Positions 9,143 to 17,107 of a stretch of 64,000 nt of DNA are shown here, one piece after another. The position numbers and the translations under genes were made by a program. The notes under the pieces were generated by a model. That model saw only the letters and a program-made list of their open reading frames with translations, did no database searches and had not been told where the DNA came from. The DNA is from Amycolatopsis orientalis DSM 40040 = KCTC 9412 (GTDB lineage Bacteria; Actinomycetota; Actinomycetes; Mycobacteriales; Pseudonocardiaceae): assembly GCF_000478275.1 (NCBI RefSeq), contig NZ_ASJB01000083.1, positions 310,001 to 374,000 on the forward strand. Direction: 5' to 3'. Position 1 is the first letter of the stretch, and every line of letters starts with the position of its first letter.

Positions 9143-11845
9143 ATGAGGCACGGGAAAACGCGGCCGGAGCGCAAAGCGCGCTCCGGGTTTCTCGGCAGAC
9201 TCGGCATCCGGGGCAAGCTCAACCTGCTCCTGATGTTGCCGCTGACCGCGGTGGTCCTGGTGTCGGTGCCCTACGTCGCCGGCGAGATCGACGACGCGCG
9301 GTCCGCCCGCACCACGGCCGACGTGGCGTCGCAGGCCCGCGCGCTGGGCACGCTGGCCTGGGAACTGCAGCGGGAACGGCTGCTGACCGCGCACTACATC
9401 GCGTCGTCGTCGGCGGGCAGTTCGGCGATGGTGCGACAGCAGGGTGTCGTCTCCGACACGGTGAACCAGGTCCGCGCGCAGCTGAGTTCCGACGCGCCGG
9501 AAGAGCTTTCGGCCGCGCTGGTCCGGATCGGTTCGCTGGACGAGATCCGCGCGAACGCGCTCCGGCGCGGCGCGTCACTGGACAGCGTGGCGCGCACGTA
9601 TCACGCGGTGATCGACGCGGTCATCAACTCGCTTCGCCTGGTACCGCAGCAGACCAGTGACGCGGAGGGCACCCGGCAGCTCACCGCGCTCGAAGCGTTG
9701 CTGCGCGCGAACGAGGAGAACTCGTTGCGCGGGATGGCGTTGATCATCGTGCTGGTCACCCCGGAGTCCGGGCAACCCGTGCTGGCGGACGCGAAACAGC
9801 AGGCTTCGCTGTTCCTCGAACGGTTCGTGCAGCAGGCCGACGTCAACCAGGCCACCGAGGTCGTCGCGGTCGATCAGGGCGACACGGGCCGCCGGGTCGA
9901 CGCGCTGGAAGCCAAGCTCCCGTTGGCGCGCACCCCGGTGGCCGTGCAGGCGCTGCTGCCGGACATCCTCGGCGCCGTCGAGGCACAGTCGAACCAGCGG
10001 CGCGTCGCCCAGGACGAGGTCACCGCCGGTATCGCCGACGCCGCGACCGCGCGAGCCGACGCCGCGCAGAACCTGGCGTGGACGATCGGTATCGGCGCCG
10101 GTGTGCTGTTCCTGCTGGTCGGTGGTCTTGCGATCGCGGTCAGCCGGTCGATCGCGGATCCGCTGCGGAAGCTGACCACGGCGGCGACGTCCGTCGCCGA
10201 CCTCGCGAGCACCGAGCTGGTCCGCGTGACCGACACCGAGCAGGCCGAGGAACTCGCGCCCCGGCTCGCCACCATCGACGTGACCTCTCAGGACGAACTC
10301 GGGAAGCTGGCCGAGGCGTTCAACCGGGTCCAGGCCACCGCGGCCGAACTGGTGGAACGGCAGGCCGTCACGCGGCGCAACGTCGGTCTCATGTTCGCGA
10401 ACGTCGCCAAGCGGACGCAGAACCTGGTGGGCAGGCAGCTGGCGCTGGTCGACGAACTGGAGCGCAACGAGCAGGACGTCGCCCTGCTGGCGAGCCTTTA
10501 CCGGCTCGACCACCTCTCCACCCGCCTGCGCCGGAACGCGGACAACCTCCTCGTCGTCTCGGGGAACCGTGACGAGGCGCGGATCTCCGGTCCGATCGAG
10601 CTGTCGACGGCGCTGCGTTCGGCGCTCGCGGAGATCGAGGAGTACCAGCGGGTCCGGCTCGGCTCGATGGGCGATGTCCTGCTGTCGTCGCCCTTCGGTT
10701 CGGATCTCGTGCTGATCTTCGCGGAGCTGCTGGAGAACGCGACGTCGTTCTCCCCGCCGGAGTCCTTTGTGGACGTCGGCACGAAGGTACTCCCCGACGG
10801 CTCCTGCCTGATCGTGATCGTGGACCAGGGCATCGGCATGACCGCCGAACGGCTCGCCGAGGAGAACCGGCGGCTGGTCGAACGCGAGCGGCTCGAACTG
10901 GCGCCGACCAGTGTGCTCGGCCTGTTCGTGGTCGGCCGCCTCGCGCGGCGGCACGGGCTCAAGGTCGAGCTGACCGAGACCGAACCCGGTGCGGGCATCA
11001 CGGCGCGGATCACCGTCCCGCCGAATCTGCTGACCTACCGGGCACCCGTGCAGAAGAGCGTTCCGCCGCCGGCGTGGCCGACGTCGGAGCCGATCGACGA
11101 ACCCGTTCAGGCTCAGCCACCGGCGCGGACGGAGTCGCGGGAGAAGGCGTCCTCGCGTGAGCTGCCGACGCTCGCGATCGCCGGGATGATCCCGCGCGAC
11201 GGCCAGCGTCCCAAGGACTTCCGGTGGTTCCGCAAGACCGACGGGGAGATCGTGGAGCCGATGCCGGAGCCCGAGCCGATACCGGTGCCGACGCCACCGG
11301 CACCCACGCCCGCACCCGTGTACCAGGCGCCCGCGCCGACGCTGACCGCCGCCGATTCCGGGGAGACCCGGGGCGGGCTGCGGCGGCGGGTCAAGGGCGC
11401 GCAGCTTCCCGGTGCCCCCGAAGCACCGTCGCGGCAGAAGTCCAGGCATGATCCGGAGGCGGCGAAAGCGGCGTTCGACGGCTTCGAGGCAGGTCTCGCA
11501 AAGGCTACCGGGTCGCCGACGAACCCCGCGTCGCCGATGAATACCGTTCCGCCGCAAGCCCCGCCGCCGCCCATGCCGACCCCGACACCGATGCCGACCC
11601 CGACACCGGTGCCCGCCGCCTCGCGCGGCGGGCTCACCCGGCGTGTCCCCGGCGCCCAGCTGGCGCCGGGCCTGGCGAAGGGGCCGGCCGCGCGCCACCA
11701 GACCGCGCGGGCGGCGCTGAACACCACCAAGCCCAAGGGCATGCGTGACCCCGAGGCCGAGCGTGCCGCGTTCGACGCCTTCAGTGACGGGTTGGAGAAA
11801 GCCGTCAACCCGGCGATGGAACAGAGAGAGAAGAGCAAGAGATGA
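9143..11845 (+). CDS. cvnA: Conservon sensor kinase-like protein CvnA with NIT domain
   Basis: 900-residue membrane protein, first member of a four-gene conservon. TM1 lies at about 25-48, then an extracellular helical nitrate/nitrite-sensing (NIT) type domain, TM2 at about 312-334 and a HAMP segment. The coiled kinase dimerisation region contains LYRLDHLSTRLRRNADNLL, followed by an HATPase_c domain with N-box FAELLENATSF at about 525. The C-terminal 250 residues are Pro-rich and carry two copies of RGGLxRRVxGAQL (near 742 and 826), each followed by a DPEAxxAAFDxFxxGL helix. In Streptomyces, CvnA acts with CvnB-D as a membrane-linked GTPase signalling unit. ATG at 9143 chosen for its GGAAAGGTG site; TTG at 9125 is an alternative. 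Confidence 0.9.
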   Translation: MRHGKTRPERKARSGFLGRLGIRGKLNLLLMLPLTAVVLVSVPYVAGEIDDARSARTTADVASQARALGTLAWELQRERLLTAHYIASSSAGSSAMVRQQGVVSDTVNQVRAQLSSDAPEELSAALVRIGSLDEIRANALRRGASLDSVARTYHAVIDAVINSLRLVPQQTSDAEGTRQLTALEALLRANEENSLRGMALIIVLVTPESGQPVLADAKQQASLFLERFVQQADVNQATEVVAVDQGDTGRRVDALEAKLPLARTPVAVQALLPDILGAVEAQSNQRRVAQDEVTAGIADAATARADAAQNLAWTIGIGAGVLFLLVGGLAIAVSRSIADPLRKLTTAATSVADLASTELVRVTDTEQAEELAPRLATIDVTSQDELGKLAEAFNRVQATAAELVERQAVTRRNVGLMFANVAKRTQNLVGRQLALVDELERNEQDVALLASLYRLDHLSTRLRRNADNLLVVSGNRDEARISGPIELSTALRSALAEIEEYQRVRLGSMGDVLLSSPFGSDLVLIFAELLENATSFSPPESFVDVGTKVLPDGSCLIVIVDQGIGMTAERLAEENRRLVERERLELAPTSVLGLFVVGRLARRHGLKVELTETEPGAGITARITVPPNLLTYRAPVQKSVPPPAWPTSEPIDEPVQAQPPARTESREKASSRELPTLAIAGMIPRDGQRPKDFRWFRKTDGEIVEPMPEPEPIPVPTPPAPTPAPVYQAPAPTLTAADSGETRGGLRRRVKGAQLPGAPEAPSRQKSRHDPEAAKAAFDGFEAGLAKATGSPTNPASPMNTVPPQAPPPPMPTPTPMPTPTPVPAASRGGLTRRVPGAQLAPGLAKGPAARHQTARAALNTTKPKGMRDPEAERAAFDAFSDGLEKAVNPAMEQREKSKR

Positions 11846-12267
11846 CGACCGGAGTCAGCGTCGAAGCCCGGAACTTCAACTGGTTGGTGACGCGCTTCGC
11901 GCAGAACACGGCGAGCGCGATGGGCGCGATCGCCGTCTCGGCCGACGGCCTGCTGATCGCGATGTCGTCCGAGCTGGAGCGGGCCAACGCCGACCGGCTG
12001 GCCGCGATCTGCTCGGCGATGCTCGGCCTGGCACACGGTGTGTCCGAGAGCCACCCGCTCGGTTCGCCCGACAAGATCATCATCGAGCTGGAGCAGGGCT
12101 ACCTGCTGGTCTGCACGATCAGCATCGGCTGTTCTCTCGGCGTGCTCGCCACCAAGCAGGCCAGCCTCGGCACGATCGCCTACGAGATGGCGATGTTCGC
12201 CAACCGCGCCACCGAGGTGCTCACCCCCGCGCTGATCGAGGAACTCAAGAAGAGCGTCGGCAGCTGA
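11842..12267 (+). CDS. cvnB: Conservon roadblock/LC7 protein CvnB
   Basis: 141-residue roadblock/LC7-fold protein, usually a dimer that acts on the cognate small GTPase CvnD. Typical segments are FNWLVTRFAQNTASAMGAIAVSADGLLIAMS and the C-terminal MAMFANRATEVLTPALIEEL helix. The ATG overlaps the cvnA stop by 4 nt, indicating translational coupling. Confidence 0.92.
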   Translation: MTTGVSVEARNFNWLVTRFAQNTASAMGAIAVSADGLLIAMSSELERANADRLAAICSAMLGLAHGVSESHPLGSPDKIIIELEQGYLLVCTISIGCSLGVLATKQASLGTIAYEMAMFANRATEVLTPALIEELKKSVGS

Positions 12268-12287
12268 AAGGACGAGGGGACAAGGGA

Positions 12288-12668
12288 ATGAGCGACGATC
12301 AGGTACCCCGCCCCCGCGGGGGCGAGCAGGACATTTCGCTGCTGCGCCCGTATCTGCTCACCGCCGGCCGCGCACAACCGGTGGACGGCACGCTCGAAAT
12401 CGAGGCGCAGGTGCTCACGAGCAGGCTCGGCGCGGCGTCCCAGGCGAGGCTGACCTTCGAGCGGCGCGAGATCGTTTCCCTTTGCCGGGAAACGAAATCC
12501 GTCGCCGAGGTGGCGGCGATGCTCGGCCTGCACATCGGCGTGGCCAGGGTGCTCGTCGCCGACCTGGCCGCACTCGGCTACGTCGTCCTGCGCCGGCCGA
12601 CCGGAGCCCTCACCCAGGACCTCGGCATGATCGAAAGGGTCATTCGTGGACTCGAAGCAATTCGCTGA
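12288..12668 (+). CDS. cvnC: Conservon DUF742 protein CvnC
   Basis: 126-residue DUF742 protein. It has the characteristic RPYLLTAGRAQPVDGTLEIEAQV opening and a winged-helix-like segment (SVAEVAAMLGLHIGVARVLVADLAALGYV), so a DNA- or protein-binding role is likely. The ATG at 12288 follows AAGGGA. The 3' end overlaps the next gene by 23 nt, as in other conservons. Confidence 0.92.
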   Translation: MSDDQVPRPRGGEQDISLLRPYLLTAGRAQPVDGTLEIEAQVLTSRLGAASQARLTFERREIVSLCRETKSVAEVAAMLGLHIGVARVLVADLAALGYVVLRRPTGALTQDLGMIERVIRGLEAIR

Positions 12669-13239
12669 ACCGGTGTCGGCCAAGCCGCCGACGCCGGTCA
12701 AGATCGTCATCGCCGGCGGGTTCGGGGTCGGCAAGACGACCACCGTCGGGGCGATCTCGGAGATCAAACCGCTGACCACCGAGGCCGCGATGACCTCGAC
12801 CGGGGCGGCCGTCGACGACGCGGGCGGAGACGTGCCGTCGAAGACCACGACGACGGTGGCGCTGGACTTCGGCTGCATCACCATCGACGACGAGGTGAAG
12901 CTGTACCTCTTCGGGACCCCGGGCCAGGACCGGTTCGGGTTCATGTGGCACGACCTCGTGCTCGGGGCGCTGGGCGCGCTCGTCATCGTCGACACGCGAC
13001 GGCTCGACGACTGCTATCCGGCCGTCGACTACTTCGAGAAGGCCGGATTGCCGTTCGTGGTCGGGGTGAACGTGTTCGACGGTTCGCTCAAGCACGACCT
13101 CGAAGACGTGCGCTGGGCGCTCGCGGTGGGCGACGACGTCCCGCTGATCACCTTCGACGCGCGGCAGCGGCTGTCGGTCCGGGACGCGCTGCTGGCCGTC
13201 CTGCACAACACCTTCCGCCGGGCCTCCGCCGCCTCCTGA
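12646..13239 (+). CDS. cvnD: Conservon small GTPase CvnD
   Basis: 197-residue Ras-like ATP/GTP-binding protein. The P-loop is GGFGVGKTT and a switch-type motif GTPGQDRFGFMW follows. VDTRRLDD and the GVNVFDG motif stand in the base-recognition position. It starts at a GTG inside the cvnC reading frame. It is the presumed output switch of the CvnA-D unit at the membrane. Followed by a TIR-flanked repeat element and no obvious terminator of its own. Confidence 0.92.
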   Translation: MDSKQFAEPVSAKPPTPVKIVIAGGFGVGKTTTVGAISEIKPLTTEAAMTSTGAAVDDAGGDVPSKTTTTVALDFGCITIDDEVKLYLFGTPGQDRFGFMWHDLVLGALGALVIVDTRRLDDCYPAVDYFEKAGLPFVVGVNVFDGSLKHDLEDVRWALAVGDDVPLITFDARQRLSVRDALLAVLHNTFRRASAAS

Positions 13240-13255
13240 CGAGGGTTCTATTGAA

Positions 13256-13460
13256 GGGTAAGGCAAACTGGCGTAATCGGCGCCCGCTGCCGGTGTCGCG
13301 GTCTGATGTCTCCAATGTGGCATTGGGGGCGCTCAGCGTCTCCAATGCCACATTGGAGACGTGCCCGGCTCCTGGAGTCTTCACCGAGGTGTCGCGAAAG
13401 CCACTGGCTTCGGGAGAACGCGCAGTTGGGGGTGTCGGTCACGACAACTTTGTCTTACCC
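13256..13460. mobile_element. TIR-flanked intergenic element A (MITE-like)
   Basis: About 205 bp between cvnD and the TetR gene. The left end reads GGGTAAGGCAAACTGGCG (13256-13273); the right end is its imperfect inverse, GGGTAAGACAAAGTTGTC on the minus strand (13443-13460), with 13 of 18 positions matching. Inside is a 19-bp perfect palindrome (13308-13360) and the segment GTCGCGAAAGCCACT (13391), which recurs at 15329. No coding capacity. The mobility assignment is inference from the ends shared with 32394-32539 and 47376-47805. Confidence 0.5.
13308..13360. repeat. Palindrome, CCAATGYGGCATTGG family
   Basis: 19-bp perfect arms beginning GTCTCCAATGTGGCATTGG and a 15-nt spacer. A close relative sits at 15562-15620. 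Confidence 0.75.
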
Positions 13461-13498
13461 CTGCCACTCACGACCACCAGAGGACGAAACGCGGGGGG

Positions 13499-14119
13499 TC
13501 AGACCGGCCGGGTGATGGCGGCCAGCATCAGGGCCCGCAGTTCGGCGGCGACGTCGGCGACGGGCAACGGCGGCGTATGCGCCTGCCACTCGCGCAGCAG
13601 CCCGGTCGCCGCGCCCACGAGCGCGATGGCCGTCAGGTGATAGTCGCGGTCCGGGGCGACGCCGTGCTCGGCGGCGTGCCGGGCCTCGGCTTCGATGAAC
13701 GCGGCCCACCGGTCGACCCATTCCTGGTGCTGCGCTTCCAAAGCCGCGCTGACACCGACCGCCTCGACGTAGTTCAGCCGCGGCATCCGGGGATCCGAGG
13801 TCACCGTGCTGACGAAGACGTCGAGCAGGGTCCCGATCCGGGTGACCGCGTCGGCGTCCTCCAGCCGGTCCAGGACGCCGGTGACATGTTCCAGCGCGAG
13901 GGCGTTGATCCGCTCGTGCAGGGTCAGCAGCACCTGCTCCTTGCTCTCGAACTCCTCGTAGAAGTTCCGCGTCGAGACGCCGGCGCGGGTGCACAACTCG
14001 GTGATCTTCGCCTGCTGGTAGCCCGTCGAGGTGAACAGGTCCAGCGCCGACGAGAGCAGGCGTTCACGCCGTTCGGCGCGCCGTTGCTCGGGTGCGACGC
14101 CGCCGTAGGTGCGGGCCAC
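13499..14119 (-). CDS. TetR-family transcriptional regulator
   Basis: 206-residue one-component repressor-type protein. The N-terminal HTH is at about residues 13-60 (ERLLSSALDLFTSTGYQQAKITELCTRAGVSTRNFYEEFESKEQVL), followed by an all-helical ligand domain. The GTG at 14119 is preferred because GGGGGAGG lies just upstream; a TTG at 14164 would extend it by 15 residues into the operator region. Divergent from the secreted lipase at 14211, so this is likely its regulator. Confidence 0.88.
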   Translation of the reverse strand: MARTYGGVAPEQRRAERRERLLSSALDLFTSTGYQQAKITELCTRAGVSTRNFYEEFESKEQVLLTLHERINALALEHVTGVLDRLEDADAVTRIGTLLDVFVSTVTSDPRMPRLNYVEAVGVSAALEAQHQEWVDRWAAFIEAEARHAAEHGVAPDRDYHLTAIALVGAATGLLREWQAHTPPLPVADVAAELRALMLAAITRPV

Positions 14120-14155
14120 TCGACCTCCCCCGATTCGGTAATAGGGATTGCCAGA

Positions 14156-14163
14156 TGGTACCA
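14156..14163. promoter_or_regulatory. Candidate TetR operator in the TetR/lipase divergent region
   Basis: Perfect 8-bp palindrome TGGTACCA in the 91-bp divergent spacer, 10 of 12 positions symmetric when extended to 14154-14165. The position suits an operator shared by both genes; unproven. Confidence 0.3.
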
Positions 14164-14210
14164 ACAGCGCCTACATTGCGAAAATCTTAATTACCAAACT
14201 GGAGGCAACG

Positions 14211-15302
14211 GTGCTTCGGACAGTTCTGGTCGCAGCTCTCACCGCCGCCCTGATCGGCGCCCCGGCCGCGCAAGCCGCGCCGAGCGCGCCGGGGGATCTG
14301 GTCGAATACAAGCCGGTCATCGCCACCGCCCCGGCGAAGGCCTGGAAACTCCTCTACCGCTCCACCTCGGCGACAGGGCAGCCGAACACGGTGTCGGGCA
14401 TCCTGCTCGTCCCCCACACCCCCTGGACGAACGGGCCGCGCCCGCTGGTCACCTACGCCGTCGGCACCCACGGTCTCGGCGACCGCTGCGCGCCGTCGAC
14501 CCGGCTGACGAACGGGTCAGAGAACGAAGTCCTCCTGATGAGCCAAGCACTTTCGCGTGGCTGGGCGGTCGTCGTGACCGATTACGAAGGCCTCGGCACC
14601 CCGGGCACGCACACCTACGCCGTCGGCCAGTCCGAAGGCCGGGCCGTCCTCGACGCGGCCCGCGCCGCCGCGAGGGTGCCCGACGCCGGTCTCTCCAAGA
14701 CCGGCCCGGTGGGCGTTTTCGGTTACTCACAAGGCGGTCAGGCCGCCGCGTTCGCGGGCGAACTGCAGCCGTCCTACGCTCCCGACGTCAACCTCGTCGG
14801 CGTCGCGGAAGGCGGGGTCCCGGCGGATCTGAACGCGGTACTGAAGTTCAACGACGGCGGTCCGGCGTTCGGTCTGGTGCTCGGCGCCGCTGTCGGTTAC
14901 TCGACGGCGTACCCGGAACTGCCGTTCAACGACGTGCTCAACGCGAAGGGCGAGCAGGCCGTCGCGAAGGTCAAGGAAGCGTGCACCGTCGAACTCGGCG
15001 CGGCGGCGCCCTTCGCGCGGCTCAACGACTTCACGACCGTGCCGAACATGTCGTCGGACCCGCGCTGGCAGGCCCGGCTCGGTGAGAACCTGGCGGGCAA
15101 GACCAAACCCGGCGCGCCGGTCTACCTGTACCACGCGTCGCTGGACGAACTGATCCCGCTGTCGGTCGGCAAGGGCTTGCGCGACCGCTATCGCGCCCTC
15201 GGCGCCGACGTCACCTGGCAGGAGTTCCCGCTGCTGGAACACATCGGCGGGGTCTCGGCGGGTGGTCCGGTCGCGATGTCCTGGCTGGGCACCAAGTTCT
15301 GA
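14211..15302 (+). CDS. Secreted lipase, LIP (PF03583) family
   Basis: 363-residue exported alpha/beta-hydrolase. The GTG start at 14211 follows GGAGG. The signal peptide VLRTVLVAALTAALIGAPAAQA is cleaved near residue 22. The nucleophile elbow GYSQGG (Ser about 183) and the oxyanion-type stretch AVGTHGLGDRCAPS fit the fungal/actinobacterial secreted triacylglycerol lipase family. SLDELIPLSVGKGL carries the likely catalytic Asp and LLEHIGGV the His. Hydrolyses acylglycerols or esters outside the cell. Probably controlled by the divergent TetR. Confidence 0.88.
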   Translation: MLRTVLVAALTAALIGAPAAQAAPSAPGDLVEYKPVIATAPAKAWKLLYRSTSATGQPNTVSGILLVPHTPWTNGPRPLVTYAVGTHGLGDRCAPSTRLTNGSENEVLLMSQALSRGWAVVVTDYEGLGTPGTHTYAVGQSEGRAVLDAARAAARVPDAGLSKTGPVGVFGYSQGGQAAAFAGELQPSYAPDVNLVGVAEGGVPADLNAVLKFNDGGPAFGLVLGAAVGYSTAYPELPFNDVLNAKGEQAVAKVKEACTVELGAAAPFARLNDFTTVPNMSSDPRWQARLGENLAGKTKPGAPVYLYHASLDELIPLSVGKGLRDRYRALGADVTWQEFPLLEHIGGVSAGGPVAMSWLGTKF

Positions 15303-15365
15303 CCCGGCTGCCTCTGCGGCGCCCCCGCGTCGCGAAAGCCACTTTCGGGACGGTCGTCGAGGGAC

Positions 15366-15412
15366 GACGATGAAGGAATTGGGACGTTGAGTGTCCCGAT
15401 TCCTTCATCGTC
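15366..15412. repeat. Palindrome, GATGAAGGAATTGGGAC family
   Basis: 20-bp arms with one G.T pair and a 7-nt loop GTTGAGT. The sequence is nearly identical to the palindrome at 47489-47527, 32 kb away. Confidence 0.8.
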
Positions 15413-15484
15413 ACGGTGGTCGCTATGGTCGCGGATGTTGATCGCGCCGGTCACGACCAACATCCCTCATCAACCGGGGCCAGC

Positions 15485-15525
15485 CGTGGAGGATTCGGGA
15501 CGTTCAACGTCCCGAATCCTCCACG
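15485..15525. repeat. Palindrome with GGGACGTT core
   Basis: 20-bp perfect arms CGTGGAGGATTCGGGACGTT with a one-base centre. The core GGGACGTT matches the 15366 and 47489 palindromes while the outer arm differs. Confidence 0.75.
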
Positions 15526-15561
15526 CTCGGCCTCCGACCACACCAGGGAGTCAGGGCTGCC

Positions 15562-15620
15562 GATGTCCCCAATGCCACTTTGGAGACGCTGAGCGTCTCC
15601 AAAGTGGCATTGGGGACATC
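15562..15620. repeat. 59-bp near-perfect palindrome, CCAATGCCACTTTGG type
   Basis: 29-bp perfect arms around a single central base. Relative of 13308-13360 (shared GATGTC, CCAATGCCAC and GTCTCC blocks). Confidence 0.8.
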
Positions 15621-15698
15621 AGACCGTTCACATAAGTCCCACCAGTCACTCCAGAGGGGAGCAAGGGACCTTTAGTAACGGCAGGCATACTAGTGGCG

Positions 15699-16403
15699 CT
15701 AGCAAGCGGCGAGCGGCTTGAGCGCGGTCACGGCGTCCGGGGCCAGTGAGGTCGTGAGGGTGCCACCGGCGGCGAGTGGGGTACGGGACCACCAGTCGCC
15801 GGAAGCCGCGGGCAGCTCCGGACCACCGACGACCAGGTCGGTGGCCAGCACCCGCCGCCCGGCCAGATGCGCGAGACTGGAGTCCAAAGTGGAGTCGCCG
15901 ATCACCAGTGTCTGCCGCAGCACCGGGACTTCGCCCCGCGTCACGTGCTGCGTCGTCACCAGCGAACCCGGCCGCTCCCCCGACCGCCCGAGCACGAGCA
16001 CTTCCCGCGTATGCAAGAAGGCCCCGGCGGCCAGGGACGCCCGCAACACCGCCTCATGCCGGGCGCGGGCGGTCACGACGGTCGGCTCCGGCAGATATTC
16101 CAGCGAACCGCCTTCGTCCACCTCGACGTCCACAAGGGACGAACTCCCCTCGCCGTGCAGGCCGGGGAGCGCGATCGTCGCGGCCACCCCGGAGATCCGC
16201 AGCGAGGCGCCCGGTCCGATCCGGACGGTCAGCTTCAGCTCGTCGCCACCCAAGGGCGTGGTCGCCGAGTTGACCAGATGCACGATCGCCGTCGCACCGG
16301 TGCCCCGCTTGGGAAGAAGCGTGAGCGGCGCCATCGAACGCAGCTCACGCAGAACGGTCCGGCCGCCCTCACAACGGGCGACCAGCCGGGCGTGCGCCTT
16401 CAC
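15699..16403 (-). CDS. ureD: Urease accessory protein UreD
   Basis: 234-residue scaffold protein of the urease nickel-loading complex; it binds apo-urease and recruits UreF and UreG. UreD-type features include the central TVVTARARHEAVLRASL and LVLGRSGERPGS regions. The ATG overlaps the ureG stop by 4 nt, making it the last gene of the ureABCFGD operon. Divergent in sequence as UreD proteins usually are, but position and overlap make the call firm. Confidence 0.9.
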   Translation of the reverse strand: MKAHARLVARCEGGRTVLRELRSMAPLTLLPKRGTGATAIVHLVNSATTPLGGDELKLTVRIGPGASLRISGVAATIALPGLHGEGSSSLVDVEVDEGGSLEYLPEPTVVTARARHEAVLRASLAAGAFLHTREVLVLGRSGERPGSLVTTQHVTRGEVPVLRQTLVIGDSTLDSSLAHLAGRRVLATDLVVGGPELPAASGDWWSRTPLAAGGTLTTSLAPDAVTALKPLAAC

Positions 16404-17107
16404 CCCGCGCGGACCGGGAGCAGCGAGCGGACCCAGTCCGCGACCGCCGGGGCGTTCGGCGTGTCCACAAGGGACTGGGTGATCACCGGCAGTTCACCCC
16501 GCATCCGGTGCGCGTCCGAAGTCATCACGTCCATGTCCGCGCCGACCAGATGCGCGATGTCGATCTTGTTGATCACCAGCAGGTCCGCCGTCGTCACGCC
16601 GGGACCGCCCTTGCGCGGCACCTTGTCGCCACCCGCGACGTCGACCACGAAGACCTGGCTGTCGGCGAGCCCCCGGCTGAACACCGCGGTGAGGTTGTCT
16701 CCTCCGCTTTCGATGATCACCAGGTCCAGTCCGGGGAACCGCTCCTCCAGCCGTTCGACGGCGTCGAGGTTCGCGGTGATGTCGTCGCGGATCGCGGTGT
16801 GCGGGCACGCTCCGGTCTGCACGGCTTCGATCCGCTCCGGATCGAGCACACCCGCCTTGCGCAGGAAGTCCGCGTCCTCCGTGGTGTAGATGTCGTTGGT
16901 GACGACGGCGAGGTTCACCTCGTCGCCGAGCGCCCGGCACAGCGCCGCGGTGAGCGCGGTCTTCCCGCTGCCCACCGGGCCGCCGATGCCGATCCGGTAG
17001 GCCCGGCCCGCGGTCGGCGCCTGCTCGTAGTGGTCGGGTTCCGCCGCGGTCGGGTCGAAGTTGACCGGGTGGACGTGCCCGTGGCCATGACCGTGCTCAA
17101 CTGGCAA
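16400..17107 (-). CDS. ureG: Urease accessory GTPase UreG
   Basis: 235-residue SIMIBI-class GTPase that delivers nickel to urease with UreD and UreF. P-loop GGPVGSGKTA, metal-binding Cys-Pro-His in TGACPHTAIRDD, ESGGDNLTA, and NKIDIA for guanine recognition. A His-rich N-terminus (EHGHGHGHVH) can hold nickel and may compensate for the missing ureE. I chose the TTG at 17107, which gives the start LPVEHGHG and overlaps ureF by 11 nt, because no ATG or GTG lies between the ureF end and the His-rich segment. Confidence 0.92.
   Translation of the reverse strand: MPVEHGHGHGHVHPVNFDPTAAEPDHYEQAPTAGRAYRIGIGGPVGSGKTALTAALCRALGDEVNLAVVTNDIYTTEDADFLRKAGVLDPERIEAVQTGACPHTAIRDDITANLDAVERLEERFPGLDLVIIESGGDNLTAVFSRGLADSQVFVVDVAGGDKVPRKGGPGVTTADLLVINKIDIAHLVGADMDVMTSDAHRMRGELPVITQSLVDTPNAPAVADWVRSLLPVRAG

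Larger units (their letters stand above)
15303..15698. other. Repeat-rich spacer with three palindromes
   Basis: No gene. Lies between the convergent lipase and ureD genes. It holds three palindromes (15366-15412, 15485-15525, 15562-15620) and GTCGCGAAAGCCACT (15329-15343), shared with element A. No GGTAAGGCAAA ends were found here. Confidence 0.7.

Noticed and set aside
11575..11617. Pro-Thr direct repeat in cvnA as a minisatellite or phase-variable tract
   Set aside because: Short, in frame, and only two and a half units; an ordinary proline-rich linker.
9575..11698. Long open frame (about 700 codons) antisense to cvnA
   Set aside because: Arg/Gly/Pro-rich product without domains, exactly opposite a gene with clear kinase and HAMP motifs; a by-product of high GC at third positions.
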